A DNA stretch of 64,000 nucleotides from Methanobrevibacter ruminantium M1 (GTDB taxonomy: Archaea; Methanobacteriota; Methanobacteria; Methanobacteriales; Methanobacteriaceae): positions 1,759,501-1,823,500 of the forward strand of contig NC_013790.1 of assembly GCF_000024185.1 (NCBI RefSeq). Direction: 5' to 3'. Position 1 is the stretch's first letter; each line of letters begins with the position of its first letter. The notes beneath the pieces were generated by a model, which was not told the DNA's origin, ran no database searches, and worked only from the letters and a program-made list of their open reading frames with translations. The position numbers and the translations under genes were made by a program. Below are positions 18,488-26,949 of this stretch, one piece after another.

Positions 18488-19108
18488 ATGTCTTATATTT
18501 TTATTGATGAAAGCGGGGATTTGGGAACTAAAAAATCAAGCTCCAAATACTTTGTGATGGCTGGAATAAAAGTTGAAGATTCTCAAAAATTAGATAGAGT
18601 TATCAGAAAAATCAAAAGAGATGATAAAAAAAATATCATTACTTCTAATGAAATTAAAGGTTCCAATTTACCTCATGACATAAAAATTAAAATTTTAAAA
18701 AAATTAGATAGTGTTAATTATCAAGTTTTTATAATTATTTTTGAAAAAATCAATAGGTATAAAGTTAATGATGGTTATGACAATATTAAATTGTATGATC
18801 TTTTGGCTTGCGAACTAGCTAAACAAATTGATATAAGTAGTTCTTCTAAAATCTTTATTGATAAATCAAAAAATAAAAAAGAAGAAATAGTTAATTTCAA
18901 TAAAGCATTTTTGGAAAATCTGAATAACTTTAAAAAATTTCCTATAAAACTAGAACATGCCAATTCAATGAGTTATAAAGGTTTACAAATAGCAGATCTT
19001 ATTTCTTGGGCTATTTTTCAAAGTGTTGAACACAACAATAATGAATTTATAGATTTAATAAAAAATAAAAAAATAAAAAGAGTATTTGAAGAAAAGAAGA
19101 ACCTATAG
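18488..19108 (+). CDS. DUF3800 domain protein
   Basis: About 206 residues. It opens with SYIFIDESGDLG, the DUF3800 signature, and keeps other acidic blocks (KIFIDKS at about residue 120; QIADLISWA at about 165). Together these suggest an RNase H-like fold with a metal-binding site. I start at the ATG giving MSYIFIDES; an ATG 18 bases earlier is also possible. The protein is Lys/Ile/Asn-rich. The stop codon lies inside the first stem arm of the downstream RNA-like repeat (copy 2), so gene and element overlap. The function is unknown; DUF3800 genes in other genomes are linked with conserved RNA motifs. Confidence 0.85.
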   Translation: MSYIFIDESGDLGTKKSSSKYFVMAGIKVEDSQKLDRVIRKIKRDDKKNIITSNEIKGSNLPHDIKIKILKKLDSVNYQVFIIIFEKINRYKVNDGYDNIKLYDLLACELAKQIDISSSSKIFIDKSKNKKEEIVNFNKAFLENLNNFKKFPIKLEHANSMSYKGLQIADLISWAIFQSVEHNNNEFIDLIKNKKIKRVFEEKKNL

Positions 19109-19375
19109 TTACCTAATTGACCATAAATCATTATGGAAAGTCGCCCCTCGTCGAGACAAGAACATATAGGCTAAACTTCCAAAAAAGCTTTTACCTTCTA
19201 AATCTTACAATAATTACTTTGATTTTGTTTATATTTAAATCTTTCGATTAAAAATGTCTTATTTTGCTTAATTTTAAATAAAAAGACTTATTGGTTTACT
19301 ATTTATTATAAATAGTTTACTTTGCCCTTCTTTATTTTCATTTTCTACTGCCATTTTTAAGAATTTTTTTATATT
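19081..19375 (+). ncRNA. DUF3800-associated RNA-like repeat, copy 2
   Basis: The core at 19100-19199 can fold into an outer stem CCTATA...TATAGG and an inner hairpin CCATAA-ATCA-TTATGG (19121-19136). TCGCCCCTCGTCGAGAC and CTTCCAAAAAAGCTTTTACC follow. Compared with copy 1, both arms of the inner hairpin change together. It overlaps the last codons of the intact DUF3800 gene and ends beyond an inverted repeat at 19295-19318. Confidence 0.6.
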
Positions 19376-19439
19376 ATTAGGAGTTTTTGCATTTTTAGGC
19401 AGTTTTATTGTGTTAATTTGAGCTAAAATTTTAATAATT

Positions 19440-19590
19440 ATCATATTGCAATAAAACATGCTGATTCTAAGAAGATTAAAGGAATCCAAATAGTAGACCT
19501 AAATCTTGATCTGCATTTCAATATATTGAAAAAAAATGATGGATTTAGAAAAAATAATGCATTAAAAAAAGTTTTAAAAAGATTAGAGAA
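19440..19590 (+). pseudogene. Decayed DUF3800 3' end
   Basis: The plus strand reads HADSKKIKGIQIVDLNLDL and later ALKKVLKRLEN. This matches the tail of the intact gene (EHANSMSYKGLQIADL...IKRVFEEKKN). The rest of the gene is missing. It sits in the same position relative to repeat copy 3 as the intact gene does to copy 2. Confidence 0.65.
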
Positions 19591-19776
19591 CTCCTATGCC
19601 ACTGCTTACGCCCCTCATCAGGACGAGGACATAGGAGATGATAATTTTTACCTCCTAAATCTACAATAATAGTTTATTTTGTTTATATTTAAATCTTTCG
19701 ATTAAAACTGCCTTATTTTACTTAATTTTAAATAAAAAAGATTTTTAGTTTACTATTTGTTATAAATAGTAAACCG
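19585..19776 (+). ncRNA. DUF3800-associated RNA-like repeat, copy 3
   Basis: A perfect 8-bp stem, CTCCTATG (19591-19598) with CATAGGAG (19630-19637), encloses CGCCCCTCATCAGGACGAGG. That inner part forms CCTC/GAGG and is the most conserved piece among the copies. This copy lacks the CCATA hairpin. It ends with the perfect inverted repeat GTTTACTATTT-N5-AAATAGTAAAC (19748-19774). Confidence 0.6.
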
Positions 19777-19981
19777 AATTATTATTTAGTCAATCAAACT
19801 AAAATAAGAAAGTTTTATAACAATATCTATAAATTATCCAAAAGCCATGAAAAAGAGTTTTATTGAGAATAAGGTGACTTTATTAGGAAGATGACAACTA
19901 TAAAAAGAAAAAGCAATATAAAAATCGATTATTTAAATAAATAATCGTTTAAATTAAAAATAAATAAAAAAAGAGGAGCAA

Positions 19982-20164
19982 TTAAACTCCTAAGATAGGC
20001 AAGACTACAAACGGACTGAAAGCAGCTGCCAAAAATAGAATTATGCCAAAGGCAGTTATAACCTTCTGCTTGTCCATTATTCCATTAATCATTAATAAGA
20101 TGCTGAAAAATCCTAAAATCAAAGGAAGAATATGAGAAAAAAGTATAATAAATTCTGAATTCAT
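19982..20164 (-). CDS. Small two-helix membrane protein
   Basis: This 60-residue protein consists mostly of two hydrophobic helices (about residues 5-26 and 34-56) with a short charged turn MDKQKVIT. The ATG is preceded by GTGATAAA, a good ribosome site. No family recognised. It stands alone after the DUF3800 repeats. Confidence 0.6.
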   Translation of the reverse strand: MNSEFIILFSHILPLILGFFSILLMINGIMDKQKVITAFGIILFLAAAFSPFVVLPILGV

Positions 20165-20397
20165 TTTATCACATTAAAAAATTAAATAATTAATTTACTA
20201 TTTACAATTAAATTTGAAAACTTTATACACTAATAATAATTTATTTTACTTTATATTTAAATTTAACACAAAATCGGATTAATTCAATCATATTCAAGAA
20301 TAAATAAAAATGATTGAATGATATAAATTTAAGAAAAAATCAATTTACCAATCTGATTCTAGAATAAATAAAAATGATTTTTTAGACCAAATAAGGA
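20165..20397. repeat. AT-rich spacer with a duplicated segment
   Basis: AAGAATAAATAAAAATGATT at about 20294 recurs as TAGAATAAATAAAAATGATT at about 20361. No gene is visible. Confidence 0.5.
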
Positions 20398-21093
20398 TTA
20401 AAAAGGATTTAATCTGATTTGTCCCTTATGCAATGCAGTTCCAACCAATGCCTTCCTGATTCCCAAGGCATCCAATTGACTTATTTCATCTGGAGTGATT
20501 CCGCCACCAAGGATTATCTTGTCCTTAAACTCTTCAAATGATTCCAAGAGAGGCTTATTGAATCCACCTTCTGTTCCTACTGAACTGATGTCAAGCAATA
20601 TTATCTCATTAGGATCGATTCGTCTTAAGACTTCCTTGAATCCTTCAAGGTCAAGATCCATATTCTTTGCATAGAGCTCATTGTTCTTGACATCAACGCT
20701 TACAATGATTCTCTCCTTAGGGTACTTTTCAAATATCTTCCCAAGTTCCTCTATTGATTCAAGGGTTTCGGTAGCGACTATTATCTTATATGCAAATTCA
20801 AGGAGAAACTCAAATGTTTCAAGCTTGTCGACTCCTACATCAAGGATTACAGGCAATACACTGTTAACTTCCTTTATCTTGAAGATATTGTTGTTTCCGT
20901 TTCTTTCAATGAAATCCAAATCTGCAATATACATCTCCTTTGCACCTGCACTCTTAAGTGAAAGTGCAATTTCCAATGGATCAGATGATGACGCATATAT
21001 AGTTTGAAGAGGAGTGTAAGTTTCTCTGTTTCCACTTTTACCAGAAACCGCTACAGAATTCATTAAATCAATTACAGGAATTATTTCTAACAT
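20398..21093 (-). CDS. HisA/HisF-related TIM-barrel protein
   Basis: This 231-residue (beta/alpha)8 protein starts LEIIPVIDLMN and has IADLDFIE in place of the usual HisA phosphate and catalytic segment. It ends with ILGGGITPDEI and ALVGTALHKGQI, the phosphate-binding loops. It belongs to the archaeal HisA/HisF-like family that is distinct from true HisA; its substrate is unknown. The start follows AGGTGAT. It follows the iron-regulator gene on the same strand but after 125 bp. Confidence 0.8.
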   Translation of the reverse strand: MLEIIPVIDLMNSVAVSGKSGNRETYTPLQTIYASSSDPLEIALSLKSAGAKEMYIADLDFIERNGNNNIFKIKEVNSVLPVILDVGVDKLETFEFLLEFAYKIIVATETLESIEELGKIFEKYPKERIIVSVDVKNNELYAKNMDLDLEGFKEVLRRIDPNEIILLDISSVGTEGGFNKPLLESFEEFKDKIILGGGITPDEISQLDALGIRKALVGTALHKGQIRLNPF

Positions 21094-21218
21094 TTAATCA
21101 CCTAATAAAAAGAAATTGTAAGTAAAATAACATTGACTAGTTTAATAAAAAAAAATAAATAAATAAATAAAATACTGATATTTTTCATTATTTAAAGCAA
21201 ACTTAATTTAATTATAGG

Positions 21219-21842
21219 TTATTCATCTAGTTTAATAAATATTTCGTTAGCCAATTCCTTGTCAACTGCCAATTGAGTGTTTCCCAATTGGAAGACATAA
21301 TTTGGAAACTTTTGAATAAGACAGATTCTAGAGCCTGGAATAAGACCAAGATTCATGATCTTTCTTAATTTACGGGCGTCCTCTGTTTTGATATGGGATA
21401 CCTCTCCAGACTCTCCGCTATGGCAGGAGACCAAAGGAACAGAATATTCCTTGCTTATGCCAGGAGTAGTGTCCCCCTTAGGAATCGGGTTATTATGAGG
21501 ACAGTTTTCAGGGTTTCCCAAGATTCGGCAGATGTTCTCTTCAACCTCTGCACTCATAACGTGCTCGATTTGGTCTGCCAACTCTTCCATCTCATCCATA
21601 TCTGCTAAAAACAAGTCGGCAACCACTTTTTCAGCTATCCTATGCTTTCTAACAAGGGATCTTCCCAAATATTCTCCATTTTCAGTCAGATTGACAAAGC
21701 CATCATCTGTTTTGATATATTCTTTTTTAGCTAATAATTCTATATCATCAGCATTGAATTCATCTACAACTAGCTTTTCTCCTCTTTCATATTCTCTAAC
21801 CCAGATATCTCGTAAATAATGTTCTATTTCACTTTTTTCCAT
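21219..21842 (-). CDS. DtxR-like metal regulator with C-terminal FeoA domain
   Basis: This 207-residue protein has the DtxR dimerisation/metal region RKHRIAEKVV (about 66) and HVMSAEVEENICRILGNPENCPHNNPIP (about 93-120) with likely His/Glu/Cys metal ligands. An SH3-like FeoA domain follows (about 132-206). The N-terminal winged helix looks about ten residues shorter than in DtxR/MntR and lacks a clear recognition helix, so DNA binding is doubtful. It sits downstream of feoB and a zinc-ribbon gene. The start follows GGAGTG. Confidence 0.85.
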   Translation of the reverse strand: MEKSEIEHYLRDIWVREYERGEKLVVDEFNADDIELLAKKEYIKTDDGFVNLTENGEYLGRSLVRKHRIAEKVVADLFLADMDEMEELADQIEHVMSAEVEENICRILGNPENCPHNNPIPKGDTTPGISKEYSVPLVSCHSGESGEVSHIKTEDARKLRKIMNLGLIPGSRICLIQKFPNYVFQLGNTQLAVDKELANEIFIKLDE

Positions 21843-21983
21843 TTTAACACTCCGCTCCTTAAAATAATAATGAATAATAAATTAAATTAAATTAAATTTA
21901 TTAAATATGTTAATTAAGATAAATTTATTAAATTAAGTAAAATTAAATTAAATTTATAAATTTGTTAAATTAAGTTAGATTTA

Positions 21984-22202
21984 TTAAATTGACTTAAAAA
22001 GCCTATTCCTTATCTTTTTAACACCATCTTCCAGGAACTTATAAGATTTGGACTCAGGCAAAATCTCATAACCGCAATTAGGACATCTAACCGTTTTGCA
22101 ATTAATAGGGCAGGAATCACAGCTGATGCCATCACACTTTTGAAATGTGAATCCGCAGAATTCACATTTGATTATCTGACTTTTATTATCATTTTCATCC
22201 AT
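21984..22202 (-). CDS. Small zinc-ribbon protein of the feo locus
   Basis: This 72-residue protein has Cys pairs CEFCGF, CDGISCDSCPINC and CPNCGY, enough for one or two zinc or iron-sulfur sites, and a basic C-terminus. I start at the ATG giving MDENDNKSQ, five bases after GGGTG. It lies about 70 bp after feoB on the same strand and before the DtxR/FeoA gene. A role in iron uptake or its control is inferred from position only. Confidence 0.7.
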   Translation of the reverse strand: MDENDNKSQIIKCEFCGFTFQKCDGISCDSCPINCKTVRCPNCGYEILPESKSYKFLEDGVKKIRNRLFKSI

Positions 22203-22271
22203 AAAAACACCCAATTAAATCCTACAAAACTCCAAATAATTAATAAACTTCTTTCTTTAAATTTATAATAA

Positions 22272-24320
22272 CTATAAGACCACATTCAAGCTAGTCAATA
22301 TGAAATTGACAATAAAACCCATGCTGAATGCTAGAACTATGCTCATAACAGCTATAAGACCAGCAAGTTTTACCCCTCTTTCCTTTATCATGATCATAAG
22401 CTGTGCAACGCAAGGGAGGAACAATGTCAAGGTAACAGATGCAACAAGCAATTGAACTCCAGTCAATTGATTTTGGATTGTCATTAGTCCAGCTGCTCCA
22501 AAGTCCCTTCTAAAGAATCCAAGGACAAATGAGGAACTTGTTGAGCCTGGAAGACCTATTGCATTAACGATTGGAGTTACACAAGCAATTATCCATTGGA
22601 AAATACCGACCAAGTCAAGAGCCCAAATGATTACACTTATTAGAATAAATATTGGAATCAGTTCTTTAATATACATAACAAGACGTGTCCAAGTCTTCTT
22701 TGCAATGTGAGAGAGCTTAGGCCATCTGAGGGGAGGCAATTCCATAAAGAAGCTTGGCTGTGCCCCTGGAACGAATCTCTTTGCAAGATATCCTATAACG
22801 ACAAAATTAAAGACAATCACAGCAAGCCAAATCCAGATTGACCTTGGCCTTGCAGACAATAAGGCCATGATTACCCCAAGCTGTGCAGAGCAAGGGATTG
22901 TAAGAGCCATAAGCATTGTTGCAATGTTTCGCTCCCTTTTGGTCTCCAATGTTCTTGTCACCATTGTAGCCATGCTTCCGCATCCAACAGCAAGAACAAA
23001 AGGAATTACGCTTCTTCCGCTTAATCCTATTCTTTTAAATCCGTTATCCACAAGAAGAGCCAGCCTTGGCAGGTATCCGCTGTCCTCCAATATTGAAAAT
23101 ACAATGAAGAAAAGGGACACGATAGGGAGAATGATTCCGAACCCATAGGTCAAACCAAGTGTCACAATACCGTATTCCCCTACAAAAAGGTTCTGTATAG
23201 GAACCCATGGAATGTATTGAACGACCACAGATGTTACAGCAGGGTTTATGTACTGGCCGAATATGGTGTTTTCAAGGAAATCCACAAGAATTCCAGCACC
23301 AAGAACTCCTACAATAAGATAAAGGCCAAAGAACAAAACACAGGCAAGTATGATAAGACCATAGAATGGATGGATCATGATTCTGCTTAGCTTTTCTCCA
23401 AGGCTGTCGGTATCCTGAATGTTTACGCTGTCTATTGTTGTAAAACTTGACTTTATATGTTTTGCATAGTCTGCAAGACGCAACTTAGTCAGATACTTGA
23501 CAGGCTGGTCGAATTTTGCCTTTTGAGCACCAATGACCTGGGATAGATTATCCCAATCCTCACTTTCCATTAGAAGGTCTTCGCTGTCCTCATCACCTTC
23601 AAGAAGAGAAACTGCAAGATACCTTTTGGAAACCGGATAATTCCCTTTGATATTTCTTTGAATCTCAGAGATTGCTATTTCAATTGACCTTCCATAATCG
23701 ACATCCAACAATGTCTTAGACTCGCTTAAGATTTGATTCTCTATTGAATCATAGTTTACGATTGTATGCTTCAAGTCATCCAATCCTCGGTTTTGGGCAG
23801 CTGCAGTAAGCACAACTGGAATTCCAAGCTCATGGGACAATGACGGGGCATCTACAGTTGCACCCATTTTCTCAAGCTCATCCATCATGTTCAATACAAG
23901 GATAACTTCCTTTCCGGCATCTATAAGCTGCAAGGTAAGGTCTATTGACTTTTCTATGTTCTTTGCATCCACAACATGAACCATCAAGTCAAAGCGTTTG
24001 TCCAATACCAATAGCTTGGCTACACGTTCCTCTTCGGTTATTGTGTTTAGATCATAAAGCCCTGGAGGGTCTGTTATATGAACTGTCTTGTTTTCATATG
24101 TGAAATTGCCCTCATCGATATCCACAGTGGTTCCAGGATAATTGGAAACCATAGCTGTCATTCCAGTCAGCTTATTGAATGTCAGGCTTTTGCCTACATT
24201 GGGACTTCCTATCAAAAGGACATTTTTATAGTAGGAATCATTGCCTTTCTTGCTGGCAAGGGCTTTGTTTTTATTATTTGAATATTTAGCCCCACCATTA
24301 GGAGTAATACTTTCACTCAT
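22272..24320 (-). CDS. feoB: Ferrous iron transporter FeoB
   Basis: This 682-residue protein has an N-terminal GTPase with G1 GSPNVGKS (about residue 38), G3 DPPGLYDL and G4 NMMDE. Gate regions with helices follow (from about residue 295), including the paired Cys motifs VGCGSMATMVTRTLE and TIPCSAQLGV. It takes up Fe(II). A separate feoA gene is absent; the FeoA domain is on the DtxR-like protein two genes downstream. The start follows GAGAAGAT. A DtxR-type palindrome covers the likely transcription start. Confidence 0.95.
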   Translation of the reverse strand: MSESITPNGGAKYSNNKNKALASKKGNDSYYKNVLLIGSPNVGKSLTFNKLTGMTAMVSNYPGTTVDIDEGNFTYENKTVHITDPPGLYDLNTITEEERVAKLLVLDKRFDLMVHVVDAKNIEKSIDLTLQLIDAGKEVILVLNMMDELEKMGATVDAPSLSHELGIPVVLTAAAQNRGLDDLKHTIVNYDSIENQILSESKTLLDVDYGRSIEIAISEIQRNIKGNYPVSKRYLAVSLLEGDEDSEDLLMESEDWDNLSQVIGAQKAKFDQPVKYLTKLRLADYAKHIKSSFTTIDSVNIQDTDSLGEKLSRIMIHPFYGLIILACVLFFGLYLIVGVLGAGILVDFLENTIFGQYINPAVTSVVVQYIPWVPIQNLFVGEYGIVTLGLTYGFGIILPIVSLFFIVFSILEDSGYLPRLALLVDNGFKRIGLSGRSVIPFVLAVGCGSMATMVTRTLETKRERNIATMLMALTIPCSAQLGVIMALLSARPRSIWIWLAVIVFNFVVIGYLAKRFVPGAQPSFFMELPPLRWPKLSHIAKKTWTRLVMYIKELIPIFILISVIIWALDLVGIFQWIIACVTPIVNAIGLPGSTSSSFVLGFFRRDFGAAGLMTIQNQLTGVQLLVASVTLTLFLPCVAQLMIMIKERGVKLAGLIAVMSIVLAFSMGFIVNFILTSLNVVL

Positions 24321-24461
24321 TATATCTTCTCAAAAATTGAATAAAAATCAGTAATACAAATTTATTTTTTTATAATACTTATTAATCTTAACCCATTTGT
24401 TTTTTACCTACATATAAATACATATCTATAAAAAATAAGATATTATAGTAGTTATTTTTAC

Positions 24462-24510
24462 AATTAGGTATGCCTAAATTATTATTGTTTTATGAATTAT
24501 ATAAATATTT
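24462..24510 (-). promoter_or_regulatory. feoB promoter with DtxR/IdeR-type box
   Basis: The plus strand reads ATTAGG-TATG-CCTAAAT within a 19-bp near-palindrome (24462-24480), close to the DtxR/IdeR half-site TTAGG. TATA TTTATATAA lies at 24505-24497 on the minus strand and predicts a start near 24475, inside the box. The layout fits iron-dependent repression of feoB, with a leader of about 150 nt. Confidence 0.7.
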
Positions 24511-24807
24511 CCATTAATGGATTTTATAAAAAAGCAATTGTAATTGAATGTGAAAATATTATGAAAAAATCAGCAAAAATTAAAAAGACCAGGCAATGAG
24601 ATTAAAAAAAAAAATAAGCAATGAAATTATAAAAAAATCGATCTTTTAAATCAAAATAAAAATTTTAAAAATAAGCCAAAAATGGATAAAAATCTTTATA
24701 AAACAGAATAAAAAAAATGAGTTTAAAATACTTAAAAATAGGATTGAATAGTAAATAATAGAAAAAATAGTATAAAAAGAGTACAAAATAATTAAAACAA
24801 ATAATGG

Positions 24808-24926
24808 AGAAAAGAAAAGAGATTAAATCTCTTTTCTTACTCTATTGTGTTTAATTATACTAGCTAAGATTAAAAGTTTCAAGAATTGAACCCTTACTAC
24901 TATTTTATCACTCATAGTATATAAAG
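24808..24926 (-). ncRNA. Candidate small RNA upstream of feoB
   Basis: On the minus strand a TATA (CTTTATATAC, 24926-24917) is followed by about 85 nt less AT-rich than the flanks. A perfect 10-bp stem ends it: AAGAAAAGAG (24812-24821 on plus) with CTCTTTTCTT (24829-24838), loop ATTAAAT. Stem and TATA are correctly spaced for a short RNA of about 85-90 nt. No ORF is visible. The surrounding 24511-25283 has no gene. Confidence 0.35.
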
Positions 24927-25283
24927 TTTGCTTGAAAAATTATAAAATTTAGTTGATAGCAATATTTTGCAAAGAGATAGCCATAAATGGGAATATATTT
25001 TTTATAAAAAGATTTGAAAATCATCAAATAGGGAATGAAGAATTAAAAAATTTATCAAATGAATAAATTAAGAAATAAAGAAATATTAAATTAGCCAAAA
25101 GAGGAATGAAAATGATGTAAAAGAAAAAGCATAATAAAAGGAGATGAATGAAAAAATTAGATAAAAGAAGATAAAAAGTGTTAGAAGGAATAAGAGAAAA
25201 ATTTAAAGAAAAAGAAAATTAAAACAATAAACAATTCTTTACACAAATCACAATTTAAACGTGTCTGAAGCCTAAAATAGATA

Positions 25284-25350
25284 AAATTTTTGGTCAAGGT
25301 TTTTAAGGCCGTAGGCCTTAAAAAGCTTGAGCGAAGGCTCAAAAAAAGCT
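25284..25350 (-). terminator. 3'-UTR hairpin element, copy B (lipid reductase)
   Basis: The minus strand reads CAAGC-TTTTTAAGGCC, loop TAC, GGCCTTAAAAA-CCTTG, then ACCAAAAATTTT. Compared with other copies, the stem gains AA/TT on both arms, a paired change. A second small hairpin GAGC-CTTC-GCTC lies between it and the stop at 25359. Confidence 0.75.
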
Positions 25351-25358
25351 TGCTTGGA

Positions 25359-26555
25359 TTAGAGCACAACCTTAAACAACTTCCTAAACTTCAATGCAAG
25401 TCTTGGAGACAGTTTAAAGAAGACCTTTAAAATATCCTTTGGGCTCATGCTCTTATAATCAAGACCTTCAAATGCATGAATGATCTGGTTTAAGTCATCA
25501 TCGCTTAATGAAAGATATACATCACGGCCAACTGCCAATTTAGGAATTGCACCTTGAGTATATTCATCATACAATTCATCATATTCCTTTAACCTTTCCT
25601 TGGAATAATCGCCATCCTTGATTGCTCTTGATGCAACCTGGCCTGCAGTCATGCCTCCAAGCATTCCAAGGATTATTCCCCCTCCTGTTATCGGATCCAC
25701 CTGACCTGCAGCGTCTCCGCAAACAAGCAAGTTATCAGAATAAATCTGGCCTATCAATCCTCCGATAGGGTCTCCTCCTACATTAAGCTCAACCGGCTTT
25801 GCATCCTTCAATGGAGGATAGGATTCAATGAATTCGTTGAGATAGTCAATTGCAGGCCTATCGCTTTCGCTTGATATTCCTATCCCAACATTTGCAATGT
25901 CATCTCCCTTAGGAAATACCCAAGCATATCCTCCACCTGCAAAGGCACCTAAATGAAGCTCTATCAAATCCATACGCTCACAGTTGACCCCAACCATCTC
26001 ATATTGGACACCAGACATCATATACTTTGGTTTTGTAGTTGAATTTACGCCAAATGCCTTAGCTACACGTGATTCAGGACCGTCTGCAGCTATCACTATT
26101 CTTGCCTTCACTTCAATGATTTCTCCCATCTGCTCACAGTCAACAGTATAAAATGAGCCTTTGGAATCTTCACCCCTTTGAATGGACTTTGCTTGAGTCT
26201 TCACCATAATCTGAGCGCCAGCCCTGGCTGCATCCATAGCCATATACTTGTCAAAGACCTTTCTCTCTATGATATAGCCCTTTTCAGGCAGAATTGTCTC
26301 ATCAAGGGTAAGTCTTGTTTTATCCGGAGCAATAAGGGTTCCTCCGTTTATTCTTTGAACAGCCCATGCAGGGTCCGGCTCAATCCCCAGCCATTTAAGT
26401 CCATGGTCATAGATGCCTTCGGCACATCTCTTAGGAGTTCCTATTTCAGACTTCTTATCGATTAGAATAACATCAGCCCCTCCTAAGGCTGCATGCTTTG
26501 CAGCAGCAGAGCCTGCAGGACCTGCACCTATTACCAAAACATCAGTTTCTATCAT
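25359..26555 (-). CDS. Digeranylgeranylglycerophospholipid reductase
   Basis: This 398-residue flavoprotein of the geranylgeranyl reductase family has the N-terminal FAD motif VIGAGPAGSAAA, KRCAEGI with the conserved Cys (about residue 43) and GDAAGQVDPITGGGI (about 282). The enzyme saturates the isoprenoid chains of archaeal ether lipids at the membrane. Length fits. The start follows AAAGATGAT. The gene stands alone and ends with copy B of the 3' hairpin family. Confidence 0.92.
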   Translation of the reverse strand: MIETDVLVIGAGPAGSAAAKHAALGGADVILIDKKSEIGTPKRCAEGIYDHGLKWLGIEPDPAWAVQRINGGTLIAPDKTRLTLDETILPEKGYIIERKVFDKYMAMDAARAGAQIMVKTQAKSIQRGEDSKGSFYTVDCEQMGEIIEVKARIVIAADGPESRVAKAFGVNSTTKPKYMMSGVQYEMVGVNCERMDLIELHLGAFAGGGYAWVFPKGDDIANVGIGISSESDRPAIDYLNEFIESYPPLKDAKPVELNVGGDPIGGLIGQIYSDNLLVCGDAAGQVDPITGGGIILGMLGGMTAGQVASRAIKDGDYSKERLKEYDELYDEYTQGAIPKLAVGRDVYLSLSDDDLNQIIHAFEGLDYKSMSPKDILKVFFKLSPRLALKFRKLFKVVL

Positions 26556-26949
26556 ATTATCATCTTTAAATAAAAAGAAAAATTGTAAATTAGTGTTGTC
26601 TATAAAAAACCTAATATTTAATTGTTATTTTATCTTTTAAAACATATTAAATTGGATTAAAAGTAATTATATAATAATTAAGCAAAGGTATTATTTAAAG
26701 TTTAAGAAAAGTTTGTCTAATGAGTAAAAAGGCAAAGTTTTGTTAAATAAGTAAAAAGAGTAAAATCAATTTATACTAAAATTCAATAATTACCAAAAAA
26801 TAAGATAAAAAAATAATTAAAAAAGAAAAAATAGAATAAAAATATAATAAAAAAGAAAAATAAGATAAATAAATAATTAAAAAAAAATAGAATAAAAATA
26901 TAATAAAAAAGAAAAATAAGAAAAATAAGAAAAAATAAAGCAGAATTAA
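26556..26949. repeat. Intergenic AT-rich minisatellite
   Basis: From about 26770 to 26940 the DNA repeats units such as AGAATAAAAATATAATAAAA and AAAAATAAGATAAATAAATA, with a period near 60 bp. No gene is visible. Confidence 0.6.

Noticed and set aside
19274-19489. A 71-codon minus-strand frame
   Set aside because: It covers the end of repeat copy 2 and the decayed DUF3800 tail on the other strand. No ribosome site.
24841-24900. tRNA-like GGGTTCAA segment
   Set aside because: It resembles a T-arm, but no acceptor stem, D-arm or anticodon arm can be drawn around it.
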